A stretch of DNA of 12,106 nt. Source: JACCYQ01 sp036675565 (GTDB lineage: Bacteria > Bacteroidota > Bacteroidia > Chitinophagales > Chitinophagaceae). Location: positions 1-12,106 of the forward strand of contig JAKFER010000080.1 in NCBI GenBank assembly GCA_036675565.1, read 5' to 3'. The notes under the pieces are model-generated. The model had not been told where the DNA came from. It saw only the letters and a program-made list of their open reading frames with translations, and made no database searches. Within the stretch, counting starts at the first letter, position 1. Each line of letters starts with the position of its first letter. The position numbers and the translations under genes are program-made. Shown here piece by piece: positions 8,191 through 12,106 of this stretch.

Positions 8191-8209
8191 CCATGAAATA
8201 AATGTGATA

Positions 8210-8382
8210 ATGAGAGTAGTGACCTAATGATTAAAAAAAGCCGGCGTGAATTAAGCATCATCGAATAATGCCATAGAAAAGTGTTTATTGGAATTGTAGA
8301 AATTAAAGAACCAGGTAATGCAGAAGACATTACCCGGTTATCCTGCGAAATCATTAACCTGCAGTTTTGAGGATGGAACAGG
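8210..8382 (+). pseudogene. dtd: Decayed 5' fragment of a second dtd (D-aminoacyl-tRNA deacylase) gene
   Basis: This stretch lines up with the first 59-60 codons of the intact dtd at 9763. From its ATG the first 23 codons agree at about 70% of bases with one codon missing (about 49 of 69, hand count). After a roughly 10-bp deletion the segment GGAATTG...GCAGAAGACATTACCCGG and on to ATTAACCTG is again nearly codon for codon (about 33 of 42 bases in the best part). Stops replace codons 6, 7 and 15 (TAA, TGA, TAA), a 9-bp insertion falls after the GIVE codons (8290-8301), and a 1-bp loss follows INL. Similarity also runs upstream: CATTATGGTTA at 8171-8181 and 9724-9734 is exactly 39 bp before each ATG. 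The remaining two thirds, including the SQFT and GPVT active-site motifs, are missing. It cannot make a working enzyme. Confidence 0.8.
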
Positions 8383-8427
8383 AATAAGAAGATATCGGAT
8401 AAATTGGCACAAACTTTTTTGAGCAGC

Positions 8428-9309
8428 CTATTGTTTTTTGATCACGTCCATCCATTGCAAATGGTCGGCAAAATAATCTGTTTTATTACTATCCGGCAAT
8501 TTTACGGTGTAATCTCCATAAGTATATTGTATCATGCCTGAATGGATGCTATTAATCTCCCGCAATCTGCCTAATCCATCAAATATGACAAAACTTCCCC
8601 TGTCTTTCCCGGTTCGTAATGTAAACTTCGAATGACCACCTTCGCCGCCATATTCAACAAATTCATGTTTAAATTTATCTGAAGCTTCAAAGTATTGCAT
8701 TTTGTACCGGAAAGCCCATTCAAGGATGGGGTACCTTCCCGGGCTCACATCTATTCCATAATATGTGTAATTCGTTTCCGGAATTTTCAGTTCGGGAAAT
8801 ATTTCGGGGAATGCAAACGGAACTGACATGAACTTGTACAAGGTTGTCAGCGGTGTTTTCACCCACCTGCTCTTCTTGCCTTTTCCTTTTGTGTAAACAT
8901 AGCCTTCATAGTCGAAATACATGGGTCGTTCTTCAAAAGTTATTTCCCATAAAAGAGTACCATCGCCAATTAATAATATGGTCTCATTCTCATAAAACCA
9001 ATTGTCAGATTCAGGGATAATGCTTAATTTTTTTTCCAGTCCCGCCTGGTCAACATGCATGGCCAACGTATTGAAATCGAAAGTAAAAACAGAAAATTCC
9101 TTTACTTTTTTCCATTCATTATTACCTGCCGCATATTCTGACCGTATAACCGTTTCCTTCATATCATTGCTAAGTAGAACAGCTCTGACATCGGGCAGGC
9201 TGTTTGTTTTTTTTGCAGTAGTATCCGTTGGCTGTGCTTTTACACATTCACTCAAAATGCAAAAAAATACCAGGAATAATACAGCTTGTATGGTTTTATT
9301 TGTTTTCAT
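8428..9309 (-). CDS. Secreted protein of unknown function
   Basis: The 293-residue product is not recognised. A hydrophobic N-terminus with a VKA|Q signal-peptidase I site (cleavage near residue 25) shows export to the periplasm or beyond; there is no lipobox at the cleavage site and no later membrane segment. The mature part is rich in aromatic residues and predicted strands: WFYENETILLIGDGTLLWEI, a segment around MYFDYEGYVYTKGKGKKSRW, and a C-terminal part with FDGLGRLREI and IQYTYGDYTVKLP. The last part recalls beta-hairpin folds in which the protein records a reaction on a sugar or lipid, but this is too weak for a family call. Lipoprotein-carrier-like (LolA-type) or DUF4292-like folds are possible alternatives. 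The gene lies between the dtd pseudogene and intact dtd, on the opposite strand to both, and seems to stand alone. Confidence 0.75.
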   Translation of the reverse strand: MKTNKTIQAVLFLVFFCILSECVKAQPTDTTAKKTNSLPDVRAVLLSNDMKETVIRSEYAAGNNEWKKVKEFSVFTFDFNTLAMHVDQAGLEKKLSIIPESDNWFYENETILLIGDGTLLWEITFEERPMYFDYEGYVYTKGKGKKSRWVKTPLTTLYKFMSVPFAFPEIFPELKIPETNYTYYGIDVSPGRYPILEWAFRYKMQYFEASDKFKHEFVEYGGEGGHSKFTLRTGKDRGSFVIFDGLGRLREINSIHSGMIQYTYGDYTVKLPDSNKTDYFADHLQWMDVIKKQ

Positions 9310-9762
9310 AAAACAATAATTGTATTTGAAAAAGTCAAAAAACTAATATTCTAAAGAATCAATTAATTTGGACCAATGAATTTGTTAAGGATAATCACAT
9401 TTTCACAAATTCAACTCTTTGGTTATTAGTCCGGCTTTCCAAAATATTTCATCAACTGGTTCTGATTAAAGGCGAAACACTAAATATTATTTTTTTGAGA
9501 TAAAAGTTTGAAATAATAACAATGCAAGATTGGATTATTAAAGCGCTACTAAAGAGAATGGATTAAGGATAGATTTATAAGGAAGAAGATTTTTACAAAG
9601 CTACTGTGAAATACAAAGTTCCGTATCATCTTTTAGGGTGAGTATCAACTTCAGGGACATGTATAGCCCCTTCCATTTTAATTATGGCCTGGTTTTCTGC
9701 TTATATATTAATGATCAATACAGCATTATGGTTAATTGGAGACCCATCAATAAATTGCAGTT
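9310..9762. other. 453-bp gene-free region between the unknown secreted protein and dtd
   Basis: No convincing gene, RNA or repeat is seen here. It must hold the divergent promoters of the secreted-protein gene (leftward) and dtd (rightward), but no exact TAnnTTTG element at a sensible distance was found. The last 39 bp are the segment also found before the dtd pseudogene. Two short open stretches are noted: one encoding QDWIIKALLKRMD followed by stop (from about 9522), and a 35-codon ORF at 9659-9766 whose TGA overlaps the dtd ATG. Neither resembles a known protein. After two stops, the first frame continues with a plausible-looking EDFYKATVKYKVPYHLLG (about 9586-9639), which might be debris of a lost gene. 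Confidence 0.5.
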
Positions 9763-10215
9763 ATGAGAGCAGTCATTCAAAGAGTAACAAAAGCCAGTGT
9801 AACTATTCATGGATCAGTGAATGGTGCCATAGAAAATGGTTTATTAATATTTGTTGGAATTGAGGAAGCTGATCATGCGGAGGACATTAGCTGGTTATCC
9901 AACAAAATTATTAACCTCCGCATTTTTGATGATAACCAGGGTGTAATGAATCTTTCTTTAAAAGAAACAGGCGGTGATATTTTACTGGTCAGCCAGTTTA
10001 CACTCCATGCAACAACCAAAAAAGGCAATCGCCCAGGATATTCAAAAGCCGCAAGACCCGAAGTGGCAATACCGCTTTACCAGGCATTCATTAATCAACT
10101 TCAAAAAGACCTGGAGAAAGAAATTGCAACAGGTGAATTTGGTGCCGACATGAAAGTGGAACTGTTAAATGATGGACCCGTAACCATCATCATTGATACA
10201 AAAAATAAGGAGTGA
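9763..10215 (+). CDS. dtd: D-aminoacyl-tRNA deacylase
   Basis: This 150-residue protein is a full-length DTD. The N-terminus MRAVIQRVTKASV, the VGIEEAD segment (31-37), the active-site SQFTLHA (77-83, catalytic-pocket T80) and the cross-subunit Gly-cisPro motif in NDGPVT (136-141, G138-P139) are all present. The cytosolic homodimer hydrolyses D-amino acids, and glycine mischarged on tRNA-Ala, from tRNA, keeping D-residues out of translation. The ATG at 9763 gives the standard N-terminus. A decayed copy of the first part lies 1.55 kb to the left, so this is the surviving functional copy. Its stop is 4 bp from the stop of the convergent small secreted protein gene, leaving no room for a separate terminator. 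Confidence 0.97.
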   Translation: MRAVIQRVTKASVTIHGSVNGAIENGLLIFVGIEEADHAEDISWLSNKIINLRIFDDNQGVMNLSLKETGGDILLVSQFTLHATTKKGNRPGYSKAARPEVAIPLYQAFINQLQKDLEKEIATGEFGADMKVELLNDGPVTIIIDTKNKE

Positions 10216-10219
10216 TTTT

Positions 10220-10540
10220 TTAGTTTTGTAAGCCGATCTTTTTGGTGATACGCTTCCCATCCGCCAGTTCTACCATCAAATAAAAAATATTTTCATTGAT
10301 GCTGATAGTATAAGACCACGAGTTCGTATGCAGGTTGCGATCTTCTATGACCCGGTGTCCCGAAGCAGTCCAGATCATTAACTTGTTTATCTTAGTCCTG
10401 GATTTAACTGTGATTTTTTTCCCCTGTGTTTGAACTTTAATGGATTCTGTTTTTTGGTGTGATGCAGGGATAGCTGCCTGCCCGAAACTAAGCGAACAGG
10501 TAAGCATGCAAAAGCATAGTATGGTTACAATTCGGTTCAT
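10220..10540 (-). CDS. Small secreted protein resembling a stand-alone type IX secretion sorting domain
   Basis: The 106-residue product has a signal peptide (about 1-20, ending LSFG before QAA) and one small beta-rich domain. Residues 33-106 follow the pattern of type IX secretion (Por) C-terminal domains: IKVQTQGKKITVKS, then INKLMIWTASGHRVIED (basic/aliphatic strand, then the 'G-x-x-V' turn), then FYLMVELADGKRITKKIGL near the end, which fits the usual YxVxxxxxDGxxxxxKI ending. Such domains normally follow a long cargo protein and direct it across the outer membrane; here there is almost no cargo (about 12 residues). It could be a truncated remnant, or a small protein that uses only this fold. 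The family's usual G-x-Y is replaced by NIFY. Divergent from the mazG-like gene, 112 bp apart. Confidence 0.75.
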   Translation of the reverse strand: MNRIVTILCFCMLTCSLSFGQAAIPASHQKTESIKVQTQGKKITVKSRTKINKLMIWTASGHRVIEDRNLHTNSWSYTISINENIFYLMVELADGKRITKKIGLQN

Positions 10541-10607
10541 AGAATATTATTAAAAGCCCGAAAAATTTTTTTTCACAAGGTTGAAAAAGTGACGGGGCAT
10601 TAGTAAC

Positions 10608-10630
10608 GGCAATAACTATACTAAATTGCC
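10608..10630. promoter_or_regulatory. Inverted repeat in the divergent promoter region
   Basis: GGCAAT (10608-10613) and ATTGCC (10625-10630) form 6-bp arms around an 11-bp spacer, 22 bp before the ATG of the MazG-like gene. The spacing, about two helical turns edge to edge, would suit a dimeric regulator, but short repeats like this arise by chance and no T run supports a terminator. Confidence 0.2.
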
Positions 10631-10652
10631 AGATCATATTTAAAATTTTGTT

Positions 10653-10979
10653 ATGACCATCCAGGAAGCACAAAACAAGGTTGATGAGTGGATAAACACT
10701 ACAGGTGTCCGTTATTTTAGTGAACTGACCAATATGGCTATTTTAACAGAAGAAGTGGGTGAAGTAGCCCGGTTAATGAGTCGCAAATATGGAGATCAGT
10801 CTTTTAAGCAGGACGAAGATGAAAAACAGTTGGGAGATGAATTGGCTGATGTATTATGGGTCTTGATATGTATTGCCAATCAAACCAATGTTGATCTGTC
10901 AAAGGCTTTTGAACAAAATCTTACAAAAAAAACAATCCGCGATAAGGAAAGACACCAGCAGAATAAAAAACTCCGATAG
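10653..10979 (+). CDS. MazG-like nucleotide pyrophosphohydrolase
   Basis: This 108-residue protein is a single all-alpha MazG-like domain. The Mg-binding motif is intact: EEVGE at 33-37 followed by DELADVLW at 62-69, i.e. the EExxE...ExxD pattern with E63 and D66. The short, single-domain form resembles the Bacteroidota nucleotide pyrophosphohydrolases rather than the two-domain E. coli MazG. Such enzymes convert nucleoside triphosphates, often damaged or non-canonical ones, to monophosphate and pyrophosphate in the cytosol; the exact substrate is not clear. It follows dtd on the same strand with the small minus-strand secreted protein between them. It is followed after 40 bp by the YihY-like gene, with which it may be cotranscribed. 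Confidence 0.9.
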   Translation: MTIQEAQNKVDEWINTTGVRYFSELTNMAILTEEVGEVARLMSRKYGDQSFKQDEDEKQLGDELADVLWVLICIANQTNVDLSKAFEQNLTKKTIRDKERHQQNKKLR

Positions 10980-11019
10980 TCCTTGTGGCCGATTTTTTGC
11001 GTATAAACATTAAAAAATA

Positions 11020-12018
11020 ATGGCCAGGATTACATTTAAAGGTTTATGGCAGGTTCTTAAAGAAGCGGGTGGAGGTTTTGAGCGTCATAAAATTTTAAAA
11101 CTGGCGGCTGCACTGGCTTATTATACCATCTTTTCTATTGGACCAATGATCATAGTGATCATTTTTTTAGGCGAATTTTTTTATGGGAGGGAAGCCATTG
11201 AAGGAACTGTTTACAATCAAATTAAGGGGTTGGTGGGTCCAAATGCAGCCGAACAGGTGCAGGATATTATTAAAAATGCTTCTGTAAGTGGTAAAGGTGG
11301 ATTTACTGCAGTTATAGGATTTGTCACATTGTTAATTGGTGCCACTACTGTATTTGCAGATATCCAGGATTCAATCAATTTCATCTGGCGGTTGAAAAAC
11401 AAGCCCAATGCCGGCTGGTTAAAAATGTTGCTAAACCGGTTACTGTCCTTCTCCATTGTCGTTAGCCTTGGTTTTATCTTACTGGTTTCCCTGGTTATTA
11501 ATGGATTGCTGGAAATGCTCATGGACAGGTTGCAGCGTGTTTTCCCCGATCTGACGGTTGTTGTAGTATATATCATGAACATCGTCATCACTTTTGTAGT
11601 TGTGAGCAGTTTGTTTGCGATTATTTTTAAAGTTTTGCCAGATGCTGTTATCCGTTGGAAGGATGTAATAGTGGGTGCCATGGCAACTGCTGTATTATTT
11701 ATGCTGGGCAAATTCGCCATATCATTTTATATTGGCACCAGTGATGTTGGCAGCACTTATGGGACGGCAGGTTCTTTGGTGGTCATTGTACTTTGGGTTT
11801 ATTATGCAGCCACCATTTTGTATTTCGGGGCTGAATTTACCAGGGCTTATGCAGCCAAATATGGAACCCAGATTCATCCAAATCATTATGCTATGTGGAT
11901 GCGGCAGGTTGAAATTCCTGATGGGGATGCTTCACTCAAAAAACAGGTACATACGGAAAAGAAAGATGAAATTAAACAGGAGCAGGAAGAGATTATTGAA
12001 ACTGCATTTTCTATTTAG
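11020..12018 (+). CDS. YihY/BrkB-family inner-membrane protein
   Basis: This 332-residue protein has about six transmembrane helices (approximately 30-52, 95-115, 141-165, 178-205, 215-238 and 246-272). The family marks are AAALAYYTIFSIGP at 29-42 and the end block GSTYGTAGSLVVIVLWVYYA (244-263) followed by ILYFGAEFTRAY (266-277). Members are often mislabelled ribonuclease BN; that assignment is wrong for this family, whose function is unknown (transport or envelope roles are suggested). The last 50 residues are charged (KKDEIKQEQEEI) and cytoplasmic or disordered, and vary within the family. It starts 40 bp after the MazG-like gene without a clear promoter, so an operon is likely. After the stop, 88 bp remain to the window edge with no terminator or gene seen. 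Confidence 0.92.
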   Translation: MARITFKGLWQVLKEAGGGFERHKILKLAAALAYYTIFSIGPMIIVIIFLGEFFYGREAIEGTVYNQIKGLVGPNAAEQVQDIIKNASVSGKGGFTAVIGFVTLLIGATTVFADIQDSINFIWRLKNKPNAGWLKMLLNRLLSFSIVVSLGFILLVSLVINGLLEMLMDRLQRVFPDLTVVVVYIMNIVITFVVVSSLFAIIFKVLPDAVIRWKDVIVGAMATAVLFMLGKFAISFYIGTSDVGSTYGTAGSLVVIVLWVYYAATILYFGAEFTRAYAAKYGTQIHPNHYAMWMRQVEIPDGDASLKKQVHTEKKDEIKQEQEEIIETAFSI

Positions 12019-12106
12019 TATATAAATATGAAGAGGAGGGAAATGATGAATAATGATATGTGCGGATGAGATATGCAGGTAAATGCAGTAAAATAAAAAG
12101 TGAAAA

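Noticed and set aside
9659..9766. 35-codon ORF whose stop overlaps the dtd start (ATGA)
   Set aside because: Only the last 13 codons have a counterpart before the dtd pseudogene, and there the frame is broken; no protein similarity is visible. A chance frame is more likely than a leader peptide.
11217..11720. 167-codon open frame on the minus strand inside the YihY-like gene
   Set aside because: It is antisense to a well-supported membrane protein gene and its serine/threonine/asparagine-rich translation looks like the complement of hydrophobic codons.
12031..12069. Strong Shine-Dalgarno-like AGGAGGG before ATGATG after the last gene
   Set aside because: The frame closes after eight codons and such ribosome sites are seldom used in Bacteroidota.

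Overview
The window looks like chromosomal DNA of a member of the Bacteroidota, most likely near the Chitinophagaceae. This is inferred from the moderately AT-rich composition, the general lack of Shine-Dalgarno sequences, several matches to the Bacteroidetes -7 element TAnnTTTG, a protein resembling a type IX secretion C-terminal sorting domain, and a large Omp85-like/TolB-like fusion of a type common in that phylum. No rRNA, tRNA, CRISPR array, insertion sequence or phage gene was recognised. Ten intact genes and one decayed gene can be supported.

Layout. At the left edge (4-37) a perfect 14-bp hairpin with flanking A/T runs ends a large minus-strand gene (58-3414), an 1118-residue outer-membrane protein combining a degenerate peptidase-MA-like region, a TolB/WD40-like propeller and a C-terminal Omp85-type barrel. 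A divergent promoter region separates it from a plus-strand metallo-beta-lactamase-fold hydrolase (3641-4282), which converges with only 5 bp spare on a minus-strand polysaccharide flippase (4288-5778, TTG start). Further right, also on the minus strand and read right to left, come a release-factor-like ribosome rescue hydrolase (arfB type, 7734-8138), an MbnP-like lipoprotein (6927-7697) and a di-haem MbnH/MauG/CcP-like lipoprotein (5872-6924). The last two are 2 bp apart and form a clear two-gene metalloprotein module: the di-haem enzyme probably modifies or serves the MbnP partner. No methanobactin synthesis genes are visible.

From 8171 to about 8382, beside arfB, lies a decayed 5' portion of a second dtd gene with its upstream region. 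An unknown secreted protein (8428-9309, minus) and a 453-bp gene-free stretch separate it from the intact dtd (9763-10215), so this part of the window records a duplication followed by decay. Intact dtd converges with 4 bp spare on a tiny secreted protein that is essentially only a type IX sorting-like domain (10220-10540). Divergent from that, a MazG-like nucleotide pyrophosphohydrolase (10653-10979) and a YihY/BrkB-family membrane protein (11020-12018) run to the right edge.

Functionally the window mixes housekeeping and quality control (D-aminoacyl-tRNA deacylation, nucleotide pool cleaning, stalled-ribosome rescue) with envelope genes (outer-membrane protein, flippase, secreted and lipoproteins). 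The two points most worth following are the orphan MbnP/MbnH pair and the unannotated dtd pseudogene.
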